Source of the DNA: CAMYMQ01 sp963730305
Lineage (GTDB): Bacteria; Pseudomonadota; Alphaproteobacteria; Bin65
Direction: 5' to 3'
DNA: 64,000 nucleotides
NCBI GenBank assembly: GCA_963730305.1
Contig: CAVSRB010000003.1
Span: 434,001 to 498,000, forward strand
Each line of letters opens with the position of its first letter. Positions within the stretch are counted from its first letter, which is position 1. This document shows, one piece after another, positions 18,558 to 26,439 of the stretch. The notes beneath the pieces are model-generated. The model did not search any database, was not told the DNA's origin, and saw only the letters and a program-made list of their open reading frames with translations. A program made the position numbers and the translations under genes.

Positions 18558-19323
18558 CGACGGAGCCGCGCAAAGGATGGCGACGCCCCGGCCCGGAAAG
18601 TGGGAGACCGCCGTCTTGCCGGTCGAGGGCATCGGCATCACGTTGCGCCGAAACGGCCGCATGCTGCTCGACGGCGTGTCGGTAATGTTCGACGGCCGCG
18701 ACTTCTGCACGCTGATGGGGCCGAACGGTGCGGGCAAGAGCCTACTGTTGCGCGTGCTCGCGAACCTGATCCGCCCCGACAGCGGGACCGTACGCTGGGC
18801 GGGCGCCGCGCCCGACCGCCGCCGGGCGCCCAAGCTGGGCTTCGTATTCCAGAAGCCGGTGACCCTGCGCCGGTCGGTCCGCGCCAATGTCCGTTATGCC
18901 TTGGCCGCCGCCGGCGTCCGCGGCGCCGAAGGGCGACGCCGCGCCGAGGCCGTGCTGGAACGGGCCCGCCTGTCGGCGCTGGCCCGGTCGCCGGCCCGCG
19001 TCCTGTCGGGTGGCGAGCAGCAGCGCCTTGCCATCGCCCGCGCGCTCGCGGTCGAGCCCGAATTGCTGCTGCTCGACGAGCCGTCGGCCAACCTCGACCC
19101 GTCCTCCACCGCGGCGATCGAGACGCTGCTGCGCGACGCCGCCGGCAACGGGACCAAGATCGTCCTCGTCACCCATGACATCGGCCAGGCCCGCCGCCTC
19201 GCCGACACCGTCGTGTTCATGCATGCCGGCCGCATCACCGAGACCGGCGCCGCCGCTACGTTCTTCGACGCGCCCCAGAGCGAGGCCGCCGAAGCGTTCC
19301 TCGCGGGGCGGCTCGTCCTCTGA
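18550..19323 (+). CDS. tupC: tungstate ABC transporter ATP-binding protein
   Basis: This 257-aa ATPase energises the TupB permease. Walker A is GPNGAGKS (about residue 57), the ABC signature is LSGGEQQRLAIARALA, and Walker B with the catalytic Glu is LLLLDEPSANLDP. The switch His is in VTHDIGQARRLADTV. The ATG overlaps the tupB stop by 8 bases, so translation is coupled. Assignment to tungstate rests on the TupA and TupB partners. Confidence 0.88.
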   Translation: MPDDGAAQRMATPRPGKWETAVLPVEGIGITLRRNGRMLLDGVSVMFDGRDFCTLMGPNGAGKSLLLRVLANLIRPDSGTVRWAGAAPDRRRAPKLGFVFQKPVTLRRSVRANVRYALAAAGVRGAEGRRRAEAVLERARLSALARSPARVLSGGEQQRLAIARALAVEPELLLLDEPSANLDPSSTAAIETLLRDAAGNGTKIVLVTHDIGQARRLADTVVFMHAGRITETGAAATFFDAPQSEAAEAFLAGRLVL

Positions 19324-19355
19324 CAACAACCCTCGAAACAGACCGGGAGATCGCC

Positions 19356-20195
19356 ATGATTCAACGCCGCACGCTCATCGCCGGCCTCGCTGCCGCCGCT
19401 GCCTTCGCCGTCGTCCCGTTGGCGGGGACGGCGCATGCCGCCGGCAAGTTCATCGTCGTGCAGTCGACGACCTCGACGCAGAATTCGGGGCTGTTCAAGT
19501 ACCTGCTGCCGATCTTCACCAAGAAGACCGGCATCGAGGTGCGGGTGGTTGCCGTCGGCACCGGCCAGGCGCTCAAGAACGCCCGAAACGGCGACGGTGA
19601 CGTGCTGCTGGTCCACGCCAAGCCGGCGGAGTTGAAATTCGTCAAGGCCGGCTGGGGCGTGAAGCGGTTCGACCTGATGTACAACGACTTCGTGATCGTC
19701 GGCCCGCCCAAGGACCCGGCCAAGATCGCCGGCATGAAGGACGCTGTCGCGGCGCTCAAGAAGATCGCCGCGGCCAAGGCGATCTTCGCCTCGCGCGGCG
19801 ACAATTCGGGCACCAACAAGAAAGAGCGCGCCCTGTGGAAGCTGACTGGCATCGACCCGAAGAAGTCGAGCGGCAAGTGGTACCGCGAGACCGGCTCGGG
19901 GATGGGCGCGACCCTCAATGCCTCGGTCGGCATGGGCGCCTACACGATGACCGACCGGGCGACGTGGATCGCCTTCAAGAACAAGGCCGACTTCAAGATC
20001 CTCGTCGAGGGCGACAAGAAGCTGTTCAACCAGTACGGCGTGATGCTGGTCAATCCGAAGAAGTATCCGCACGTCAAGGTGAAGGAAGGCCAGGCGTTCA
20101 TCGACTGGCTCCTGAGCCCGCAAGGCCAGGCCATCATCGCCGCCTACAAGGTCAAGGGACAGCAGCTCTTCTTCCCGAACGCAAAGAAGCAGTAA
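19356..20195 (+). CDS. tupA: tungstate-binding periplasmic protein
   Basis: This 279-aa protein captures tungstate in the periplasm for TupBC. The signal peptide ends near GTAHAA (residues 24-29). The mature protein begins with the oxyanion-binding VVQSTTSTQNSGLF. TupA-like segments include DVLLVHAKPAELKFV, YNDFVIVGPPKDPAKI and IFASRGDNSGTNKKE. GGGAG lies upstream of the ATG. It is the last gene of the tupBCA set. A molybdate or mixed oxyanion specificity is possible but the TTST motif favours tungstate. Confidence 0.92.
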   Translation: MIQRRTLIAGLAAAAAFAVVPLAGTAHAAGKFIVVQSTTSTQNSGLFKYLLPIFTKKTGIEVRVVAVGTGQALKNARNGDGDVLLVHAKPAELKFVKAGWGVKRFDLMYNDFVIVGPPKDPAKIAGMKDAVAALKKIAAAKAIFASRGDNSGTNKKERALWKLTGIDPKKSSGKWYRETGSGMGATLNASVGMGAYTMTDRATWIAFKNKADFKILVEGDKKLFNQYGVMLVNPKKYPHVKVKEGQAFIDWLLSPQGQAIIAAYKVKGQQLFFPNAKKQ

Positions 20196-20277
20196 CCGCA
20201 GCGGCGGGCCTCGGTGGCATCGGCGCCGGGGCCCGCCTCCCCCGCCCCGCCGGGCGCCGTGGGCATAAGCCTCGAAG

Positions 20278-21159
20278 CTACGGCCCGTTGTGATGGACCG
20301 TGGCGAAGCCCGACAGGTCGTAGCCGCCGAGCGCGGCGGCCTTGTCGGCAAACGCCTTGGTCCGGGCAAAGGCGAACAGCGCCTGCAGCGGCGGCTCGAA
20401 ATAGTCGCGCCGCCACACCGCCAGGTCGAACCGCTCGGCGAACAACGGCAGGAAGTCGAGCTTGAGCGGCCGCGCCGCGGCCGCCACGGCCATGCCGGCG
20501 TCGGCCCGGCCTTCGGCGATCGCCAACGCGACGTCGGTCTGGTTGCGCGCGGGCGGATCGAGGATGGTGGCGTCGGCCCCGGTCAGGCCCGCCTCGGCCA
20601 TCAGATGATCGAGCAGCATCCGGCTGCCGGCGCCGGGCTGGCGCGGGATGATCCGCGTCCCGGCAAGATCGGCGACGCCGGCGATCTTGCGCGGGTTGCC
20701 CGCCGGCAGCACCAGCCCCTGCTGGCGCTTGGCGATCTCGATCAGCGCGACCGGCTGGCCGGGCATCGCCGCGGTCAGATGCCGGACGTTGAAGCTGCCG
20801 GTCTCGGGTTCGAACACGTGCATGCCGGCGGCGATCGCCTCGCCCTTCGCCAGCCGCTCCAGTCCGTCGAGGCTGCCGTCGAAATAGGTCGCGATGCCGG
20901 CCTTCAATTCGCGCAGCGCCCAGTCGAGCAGTGGATCGTGGCTGCCGGCGAGCACCAGCGGCCGGTTGGTCAACACCCCCACCCCTTCCCGGTACTCGGT
21001 ATTCCGGAGCACCCAGGCTTCGACCAGGTCGCGCGGGAACAGCAGCTTGCCGGTCACGCGCGATACCGGGATCGCGCTCGACTTGGCGAGCTCGTAAACC
21101 TTGCGCTCCTTGAGCCGCAGCAACGCGGCGACCTCGCGGGTGGAGAGGAATTCACTCAT
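20278..21159 (-). CDS. HTH plus periplasmic-binding-like transcriptional regulator, probably of tupBCA
   Basis: This 293-aa protein has an N-terminal excisionase/MerR-like helix-turn-helix (STREVAALLRLKERKVYELA). The C-terminal domain (about residues 80-285) resembles the PBP-like effector domain (LAGSHDPLLDWALREL, PAGNPRKIAGVADLAG, QPGAGSRMLLDHLM). Such one-component regulators sense small ligands, often oxyanions. It is convergent with tupA, so I infer it senses tungstate or molybdate and controls the transporter. The ATG at 21159 was chosen because the HTH starts immediately after it. Confidence 0.82.
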   Translation of the reverse strand: MSEFLSTREVAALLRLKERKVYELAKSSAIPVSRVTGKLLFPRDLVEAWVLRNTEYREGVGVLTNRPLVLAGSHDPLLDWALRELKAGIATYFDGSLDGLERLAKGEAIAAGMHVFEPETGSFNVRHLTAAMPGQPVALIEIAKRQQGLVLPAGNPRKIAGVADLAGTRIIPRQPGAGSRMLLDHLMAEAGLTGADATILDPPARNQTDVALAIAEGRADAGMAVAAAARPLKLDFLPLFAERFDLAVWRRDYFEPPLQALFAFARTKAFADKAAALGGYDLSGFATVHHNGP

Positions 21160-21223
21160 GGGCCGGCGCCTCGGTGGCAGGAGCAACGCAACGGCCCGTG
21201 ATAGCACAGGGCGACGCGCACGG

Positions 21224-21253
21224 CTTCAAATCCAGACCATTCATCCCTATATT
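21224..21253 (+). promoter_or_regulatory. candidate ssrA promoter
   Basis: CTTCAA and TATATT are separated by 18 bases just upstream of the acceptor half of the tmRNA gene. The -10 is good, the -35 weak. It lies in the 100-base gap between the tup regulator, transcribed away, and ssrA. Confidence 0.45.
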
Positions 21254-21254
21254 A

Positions 21255-21545
21255 GGGGTGCCGCCTCGGCGGCTATGGCGATAAACGGCCTTCGTAATAA
21301 CCACTGCGGACCCGGGGGCAGTACCCGGCGCCTCCACCAAATTCTCCCGAAGCCGGAAGGGCCTTCGGGACCGACGGGGGCGAAACAGGATCGACGCGTG
21401 GGTAAAGGTTGGCTTTTTGCTCGGCATGGTACCACCGTCATCGGGCCGTATTCACAATTGCCAATGACAACGATCAGTTGGCACTCGCTGCTTAGTCTCT
21501 AGGCAAGCGCGGCCCGGGGGGCGCCGGGCAACAGAAGCCCCCCAC
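21255..21545 (+). ncRNA. ssrA: tmRNA, circularly permuted two-piece form
   Basis: tmRNA rescues stalled ribosomes and tags nascent proteins. Here the acceptor half comes first and ends CGCCTCC-A-CCA at 21329-21339, with a T-arm CCGGG-GGCAGTA-CCCGG before it. A 36-base intervening segment follows. The coding half begins GGGGGCG at 21376, which pairs fully with the acceptor strand including the G3-U70 pair recognised by alanyl-tRNA synthetase. The conserved AAACAGGATCGACG is next. The tag frame at 21460-21495 reads ANDNDQLALAA then TAG. A pseudoknot follows (GCCCGG/CCGGGC at 21512-21529, loop GGGGC with GCCCC at 21537-21541). The outer ends are estimated. Confidence 0.96.
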
Positions 21546-21708
21546 TCTCCCCGATGGGCGTCGATCGACCGAACACCGCGCGGCCGGCGCGCGGCGCGGC
21601 GAAATCGTGTACACGGGATACAATAGTTGCCTCGCGCCGCAAGGCTTCGCTTGCGTCGCGGCGCGTCTGTTCGATAATGGGCGCGACAGACCGCTCGACA
21701 CTTGGCTG

Positions 21709-22224
21709 ATGGAACCCGAAATCCTGCATTACGAAAAGATCGTCGAAGACGCGCTGCGCAGCGTCGTCCGCACCGCGCTCGTGCAGGTGTCGACCTATGG
21801 CCTGCCGGGGGACCACAGCCTCTACATCTCCTTCCTGACCCACTATCCCGGCGTCGACATCCCGGACCGGCTGGTCGCCGACTATCCCGAGGACATGACC
21901 ATCGTCCTCGAGCATCAGTTCTGGGACCTCGAGGTCAACGACGAATTTTTCGGTGTGACGCTGAGCTTCAACCGCCGCAAGGAACGACTGATCATCCCCT
22001 TCGCCGCGGTCAACTCCTTCGCCGACCCGTCGGTGCCGTTCGGCCTCAAGTTCGAGCTCGCAACCGTGATGGCCGGATCCGAGGCGAGCGAAGCGGAATC
22101 GTCGCACCCCGCCGTGCCCGACGCCGCTACCAACGAATCGGACGCCCTCCCCGACGTGGACGACGATGACGAGGCGCGCACGGGCGAAGTGGTCAACCTA
22201 GACGCCTTCCGCAAGAAGCGCTGA
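21709..22224 (+). CDS. sspB: SspB-type ClpXP adaptor (alpha form)
   Basis: SspB tethers ssrA-tagged proteins to ClpX for degradation. The 171-aa protein has a core domain (residues about 1-120) with YEKIVEDALRSVVRTALVQ, HSLYISFLTHYPGVDIPDRL and the strands around FFGVTLSFNRRKERLIIPF. An acidic linker follows, and the C-terminus ends GEVVNLDAFRKKR, the ClpX-docking type tail. The gene lies 164 bases downstream of ssrA on the same strand. I used the ATG at 21709; no clear ribosome site is visible, so a slightly earlier start is possible. Confidence 0.92.
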   Translation: MEPEILHYEKIVEDALRSVVRTALVQVSTYGLPGDHSLYISFLTHYPGVDIPDRLVADYPEDMTIVLEHQFWDLEVNDEFFGVTLSFNRRKERLIIPFAAVNSFADPSVPFGLKFELATVMAGSEASEAESSHPAVPDAATNESDALPDVDDDDEARTGEVVNLDAFRKKR

Positions 22225-22269
22225 GGGTTTGCGTCCCGGCCGAACCGGGACCGCCGAGGAAGGGACGCC

Positions 22270-23166
22270 ATGAGCGTGGAAGTGTGGCCGGTCACCGATG
22301 GGTTTGCCGCCGAGATCGGCGACGTCGACCTGTCCCGTCCGCTCTCCGACGCCGATTGGCGGGCCATCGAGGACGCCTTTCATACCTATGGCGTCCTCGT
22401 GTTCCCGGACCAGGACATCACCCAGGACCAGCACGTCGCCTTCGCCAAGCGGTTCGGCCCGATCGATCCGTCGATGCAGGCCGACATGGACATCAGCAAG
22501 CTGCGCGTCCCGGTGGAACTGGCAGACGTTTCGAACCTGACCGCGAATGGCCGGATCATGGCCGCGGACAATCGGCTGCGCGAGTTCCAGCACGGCAACC
22601 AGCTGTGGCACACCGACAGCTCGTTCAAGCGCGTGCCGGCCAAGGCGTCGTTGCTGTTGATGCGCGCGATCCCGCCCGTCGGCGGCCAGACGGAGTTCGC
22701 CGACATGCGCGCCGCCTGGGATACGCTGCCCGACGACCTGAAGGCCCAGGTCGAGGGCCGCACCGCCTATCATGCGATCGCCTATTCACGGGCCCGCCAG
22801 GGCTTCGCCATGTCGGAGGCGGAGAACGCCGCGATGCCGCCCGTGCCCCAGGCGATGGTCCGCCACCACGCCTGCAGCGGGCGTACCTCGCTCTACATCG
22901 CCTCGCATATCGGCCGGATCGAGGGCATGGACGATGACGCCGCGATGGCGCTGGTCGACACGCTGATGGCCCACGCGACGCAGCCCCGCTTCGTCTATGC
23001 CCATCGCTGGCGGGTCAACGACCTGGTCTTGTGGGACAACCGTTGCACCATGCATCGCGGCCGGGCGTACGACGACCTGCGCTGGCCCCGCGACGGTCAG
23101 CGCGCCACGATCCAGGACGCCGCGCCGACCTGCGAGCAGGAGGGCTTGGCGGTCGCGGCGGAATAG
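22270..23166 (+). CDS. TauD/TfdA-family Fe(II)/2-oxoglutarate dioxygenase
   Basis: This 298-aa enzyme belongs to the family of TauD and TfdA, which hydroxylate substrates such as taurine or chlorophenoxyacetates with 2-oxoglutarate. The iron ligands are His114 and Asp116 in WHTDSSF and His262 in CTMHRG. The distal Arg for 2-oxoglutarate is probably in the stretch near RPRDGQRAT. Its pattern is closer to TfdA-like proteins than to TauD. The substrate cannot be told from sequence. It follows sspB by 45 bases, with GAGGAAGG before the ATG. Confidence 0.88.
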   Translation: MSVEVWPVTDGFAAEIGDVDLSRPLSDADWRAIEDAFHTYGVLVFPDQDITQDQHVAFAKRFGPIDPSMQADMDISKLRVPVELADVSNLTANGRIMAADNRLREFQHGNQLWHTDSSFKRVPAKASLLLMRAIPPVGGQTEFADMRAAWDTLPDDLKAQVEGRTAYHAIAYSRARQGFAMSEAENAAMPPVPQAMVRHHACSGRTSLYIASHIGRIEGMDDDAAMALVDTLMAHATQPRFVYAHRWRVNDLVLWDNRCTMHRGRAYDDLRWPRDGQRATIQDAAPTCEQEGLAVAAE

Positions 23167-23249
23167 TCCGGGCCGTACGTGAAGCCGGCACGTCCTGCCG
23201 CCTCCAAGCCATCGACCGCGCTCACGTCCGTCCCGATCCGGGATCCCAA

Positions 23250-24086
23250 TCAGGGGCGCCCGACGAACGTCGCGATCTCCGCCAGCACCGGGGCCGACCG
23301 GCGCCGGCGCGGCGTCAGCGCGAGCAGCGGGCCGTTGTGGCCCCAGCGGGGATATACCAGCAGCCGGACCCAGCCTCCGGCGCGCCGGTAGGCCGCCGCC
23401 ATCGCTTCCGCATCCGACTGCAGAACCCGCCGGTCGCGCCCGCCCTGCACCAGCAGGAGCCGTGGCTCGTGGTTGGCCACGTAGGTGATCGGCCGGGCGT
23501 TGATGCCCGGATGCGCGGCGAAGATCTTCCGGTTCCGCCAGAACCTGTGCGGATCGAAGGAATAGGGGCCGGACAGGCCGATCACGCCGCGGATCGCCGA
23601 CCGCGGTACGCCGGCCGCGCGCAGGTAGCGCGGATCGAGCGCCACCAGCATCGCGATATGCGCGCCCGCCGAATGGCCCATCAGGTAGATTCGGTTGGGG
23701 TCGCCGCCCCAGCGTCGGATGTTGGCGTGGACCCACGCGGTCGCCCGGGCGGCGTCGTAGACGAAGGTGGGGAAACGCACCTCCGGATAGAGCCTGTAGT
23801 CGGCCGACACCACGATGTAGCCGGCGGCGGCGAGCGTCCGGCCGACGAAGCGAAGCCGGTCCTTGGTGCCGCGCCACCAGCCGCCGCCGTGGAAGAATAC
23901 GATCGTCTTGCGCAGCCGCCCCTCGCCGCCGGGCAACCGCCGGCGGAAAACGTCGAGCCGTTGGCTGGGAGCCTGACCGTAGGCGATGTCGACCGCAACC
24001 TGTGCCGCAGCGGGCGGCGCATGACAGACGGCCGCCGCCAGGATCGCACCGAGCCCCATCCCAAGCCGTCCCGCCCACCGCGCCAT
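23250..24086 (-). CDS. exported alpha/beta-hydrolase esterase (BD-FAE/HSL-like)
   Basis: This 278-aa protein has a signal peptide (residues about 1-29, ending PPAAAQ) and an esterase domain. It shows the oxyanion loop FFHGGGWW, SADYRLYPEVRFPTFVYD and the nucleophile elbow GHSAGAH. The catalytic Asp and His are probably in VQGGRDRRV and RWGHNG. I chose the ATG at 24086 because GGGAAG is 8 bases upstream and the signal peptide begins cleanly; an ATG at 24119 is an alternative. It is divergent from the next hydrolase. The substrate is unknown. Confidence 0.84.
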   Translation of the reverse strand: MARWAGRLGMGLGAILAAAVCHAPPAAAQVAVDIAYGQAPSQRLDVFRRRLPGGEGRLRKTIVFFHGGGWWRGTKDRLRFVGRTLAAAGYIVVSADYRLYPEVRFPTFVYDAARATAWVHANIRRWGGDPNRIYLMGHSAGAHIAMLVALDPRYLRAAGVPRSAIRGVIGLSGPYSFDPHRFWRNRKIFAAHPGINARPITYVANHEPRLLLVQGGRDRRVLQSDAEAMAAAYRRAGGWVRLLVYPRWGHNGPLLALTPRRRRSAPVLAEIATFVGRP

Positions 24087-24187
24087 CGCCAAACTTCCCG
24101 AATTGCGCCGCCTGCCCATCATCGACCGGTATAGTCGCCGACGGTCCGTTGTACCATCCACCGTTTCGTCATTCGGCCGGAGTACGC

Positions 24188-24823
24188 ATGCCTGACGTCC
24201 TGCCCGACCTGATCTTCGATGGCCCCGCCGGCGCTGCGCTGACCATCGCGCTCGCCCACGGTGCCGGCGCGCCGATGGACAGCCCGTTCATGGACGCCGT
24301 CGCCTCTGGGCTCGCCGCGCGCGGATGGCGCGTCGCCCGGTTCGAATTCCCCTACATGGCGGCGCGGCGCGCCGAAGGCCGCAAGAAGCCGCCCGACCGC
24401 GAGCCGATCTTGCGGGCGACGTGGCAAGCGGTCATCGACCGGCTGGGCGCCAAGGGCGCGGTGATCGGCGGCAAGAGCATGGGCGGCCGCATCGCCAGCC
24501 TGGTCGCGGACGACGCCGGCGTACGCGGGCTGATCTGCCTGGGCTATCCGTTCCATCCGCCCGGCAAGCCCGATCGCCTGCGCACCGCCCACCTGGCCGA
24601 CCTGCACACGCCGGCGCTGATCCTGCAGGGCGAGCGCGACGCGCTGGGCACGCGCGAGGAGATCGCGGGCTATCGACTGTCGGATTCGATCGAACTCGGC
24701 TTCCTGCCCGACGGCGACCACAGCTTCAAGCCGCGCAAGGCTTCCGGTCACACCGAAGCCGGCAACATCGACGCGGCGGTGGCGCGGATGGACGCGTTCC
24801 TGACGCGGATCGCCGGACGGTGA
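24188..24823 (+). CDS. cytosolic alpha/beta hydrolase of the KANL3/Tex30 type
   Basis: This 211-aa protein lacks a signal peptide. The pattern LAHGAGAPMDSPFMDAVASG, FEFPYMAARR, GGKSMGGRIAS (nucleophile Ser) and ALILQGERDALG fits the small hydrolase family related to KANL3/Tex30. The C-terminal His lies in GDHSFK. Function is unassigned in bacteria. The longer frame upstream is antisense to the neighbouring esterase, so I start at the ATG at 24188. Confidence 0.83.
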   Translation: MPDVLPDLIFDGPAGAALTIALAHGAGAPMDSPFMDAVASGLAARGWRVARFEFPYMAARRAEGRKKPPDREPILRATWQAVIDRLGAKGAVIGGKSMGGRIASLVADDAGVRGLICLGYPFHPPGKPDRLRTAHLADLHTPALILQGERDALGTREEIAGYRLSDSIELGFLPDGDHSFKPRKASGHTEAGNIDAAVARMDAFLTRIAGR

Positions 24824-24857
24824 CGCCAGCCGCGCAACGACGAGCGCGCAGGAACGA

Positions 24858-25385
24858 TCAGGCATAGGACAGCTTGCACAGGCCGACGATGAAAACGGGC
24901 GTGCCCTCATCGTCGGCGAACGGCGCGTAGATCCGCTCGATCCGGACGATCTCGCGGCCGGGCACTCGGCTGCGCCGACGCTTGAGAAAGTCGGCGCGGC
25001 ACCCGCCGAGGATATCGGCGTAATGCTGTTTCTGGCGGGTAGCCTCGTCAGCCGGGTAGAGGTCGTCCAGCGTGCACCCTTCGAGTCGACGCTTGTAGTA
25101 GAAGTTGAACGCTTCGCAGGCCTGGACGATTCGGAAATTCAACTTTTCCGCTTCAGAAGGCTCCGCACGAAAGACGATCCCGCTGAACGAGATCGGCGGC
25201 GCACTCGGCTGATTGAGCACCGAAATCGGCGCGACACCATCCGCCGGGCAGTGCTCGTGCCAATAGGCCACGAAGTATTGGAATGCCAACGGAAGCGCAT
25301 CGATATGCGAAGCGCCGGCAATCGCCGGCGCCACACGCTCGGCGGGATTGCTCGGTTTTGCGGCATCGGATCCGCCGCCCGACAT
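24858..25385 (-). CDS. PAS-domain protein of unknown function
   Basis: This 175-aa protein resembles the stand-alone PAS domains common in Rhodospirillales-like genomes. It has LPLAFQYFVAYWHEHC near the start and RSRVPGREIVRIERIYAPFADDEGTPVFIVG at the end in two parts of a PAS-like strand arrangement. No kinase, cyclase or DNA-binding domain is attached. A perfect AGGAGG 5 bases before the ATG decides the start at 25385. It probably binds a ligand or partner. It stands alone, convergent with the hydrolase. Confidence 0.62.
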   Translation of the reverse strand: MSGGGSDAAKPSNPAERVAPAIAGASHIDALPLAFQYFVAYWHEHCPADGVAPISVLNQPSAPPISFSGIVFRAEPSEAEKLNFRIVQACEAFNFYYKRRLEGCTLDDLYPADEATRQKQHYADILGGCRADFLKRRRSRVPGREIVRIERIYAPFADDEGTPVFIVGLCKLSYA

Positions 25386-25550
25386 GAAGACCTCCTGGGC
25401 GGCCACCGCCCTCGAAACTGAACTATTCTCTTTTAAGTAGCATAAATTTTGAAATTAAACATACCTACGCGTGCATATAGCAATGCCCCATCAATGAATT
25501 AGCCATGCATGAAGATCAACGCGGCCGATTGCCATGCGCCGTTTCATTTC

Positions 25551-25580
25551 TTCACGCATCGCGGGAGGGCGCGCTATAGT
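25551..25580 (+). promoter_or_regulatory. candidate promoter of the TfoX-like gene
   Basis: TTCACG and TATAGT are spaced by 18 bases, ending 51 bases before the TfoX-like start. The 25386-25631 gap is otherwise AT-rich near 25420-25480, probably holding the divergent promoter of the PAS gene. Confidence 0.35.
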
Positions 25581-25631
25581 CGATTCCGAGGGGCCCGGAC
25601 CGGCCGGCCCGCCGCGGTTCCGACGGACGCG

Positions 25632-25982
25632 ATGCCCAACAGCCCCGAATTCATCGACCACCTGACCGACCTGTTCGAAGCCAGCGCGCCGGTGACGGTC
25701 CGGCGCATGTTCAGTGGCGCCGGCGTTTTTCGCGACGGCTTGATGTTCGCACTGGTGGTCGACGACACCCTCTATCTCAAGGTCGACGACCGCAACCGGC
25801 CCGATTTCGAGGCGGCGTCGATGACGCCTTTCACCTACAGCCGTGGCGAGAAGAGCACGTCGATGTCCTACTGGACCTGCCCGCCGCACCTGCTGGACGA
25901 CGGCGACGCCTTCGCCGACTGGGCGCATAAGGCGTTCGACGCCGCACTGGCGGGGCGTAAGGCCAAGGGCACGAAGGGCTAG
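25632..25982 (+). CDS. TfoX N-terminal-domain protein
   Basis: This 116-aa protein consists of a TfoX/Sxy N-terminal domain: SAPVTVRRMFSGAGVFRDGL, MFALVVDDTLYLKVDD and FTYSRGEKSTSMSYWTCP. In gammaproteobacteria TfoX governs competence, but stand-alone alphaproteobacterial members have no proven role. The C-terminal TfoX domain is absent, which is normal for this type. Its 3' end overlaps the convergent YrhK-like gene by 4 bases. Confidence 0.85.
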   Translation: MPNSPEFIDHLTDLFEASAPVTVRRMFSGAGVFRDGLMFALVVDDTLYLKVDDRNRPDFEAASMTPFTYSRGEKSTSMSYWTCPPHLLDDGDAFADWAHKAFDAALAGRKAKGTKG

Positions 25983-26281
25983 GACAAGTTCCGTTCGAAC
26001 GATGCGACCGTGCGGGCGACCAGCCTGTTGCGGTGGAGCTGATGGATGAGCCGGATCGTCGGCTTTGACGCGAACAGGATGCTGCCGATCAGGAACAGCC
26101 AGGTGCCGGCGTAGATCAGCGACTGATAGAAGAAGAAGACGCTGCCGAAAACGAAGCAGAAGCCGGCCAGGAAGTCTGCGACCAGGTGAATCCAGAAGTA
26201 GCGTTGCCGCAGGGCCTCGAGAATTTCGTCGACCTCCTCGTCGAACCCGTTGAGCCGTTCCGTCATCCCGATCTCTCCCAT
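25979..26281 (-). CDS. two-helix membrane protein, YrhK-like
   Basis: This 100-aa protein has two close hydrophobic helices (WIHLVADFLAGFCFVFGSVF and LIYAGTWLFLIGSILF). The flanking SKPTIRLIHQLHR resembles the YrhK domain. An acidic N-terminus precedes them. GGAGG five bases before the ATG at 26281 favours that start; the ATG at 26266 is possible. Role unknown. Confidence 0.7.
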   Translation of the reverse strand: MGEIGMTERLNGFDEEVDEILEALRQRYFWIHLVADFLAGFCFVFGSVFFFYQSLIYAGTWLFLIGSILFASKPTIRLIHQLHRNRLVARTVASFERNLS

Positions 26282-26439
26282 CTGTGCCTCCGATCTGGCC
26301 GCGACCCTAACACGCATGGACCGTCTCTCCAGGCCGCGCGCCGCATCGCCCTTTCGCGCCGCCGACCGGTTGCGTTAAAACCGCGGCAACCATTTCAAAC
26401 CTAAACACTCCCGACCGAAGACCGAGAGGATCCCGCCTG

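Noticed and set aside
21200..21250. tRNA-like TTCAAATCC
   Set aside because: The surrounding bases do not form a T-arm or an acceptor stem; it is better read as the ssrA promoter region.
21101..21502. Open frames on both strands through the tmRNA
   Set aside because: The RNA structure, acceptor stem pairing and tag frame explain the sequence; the protein products look random.
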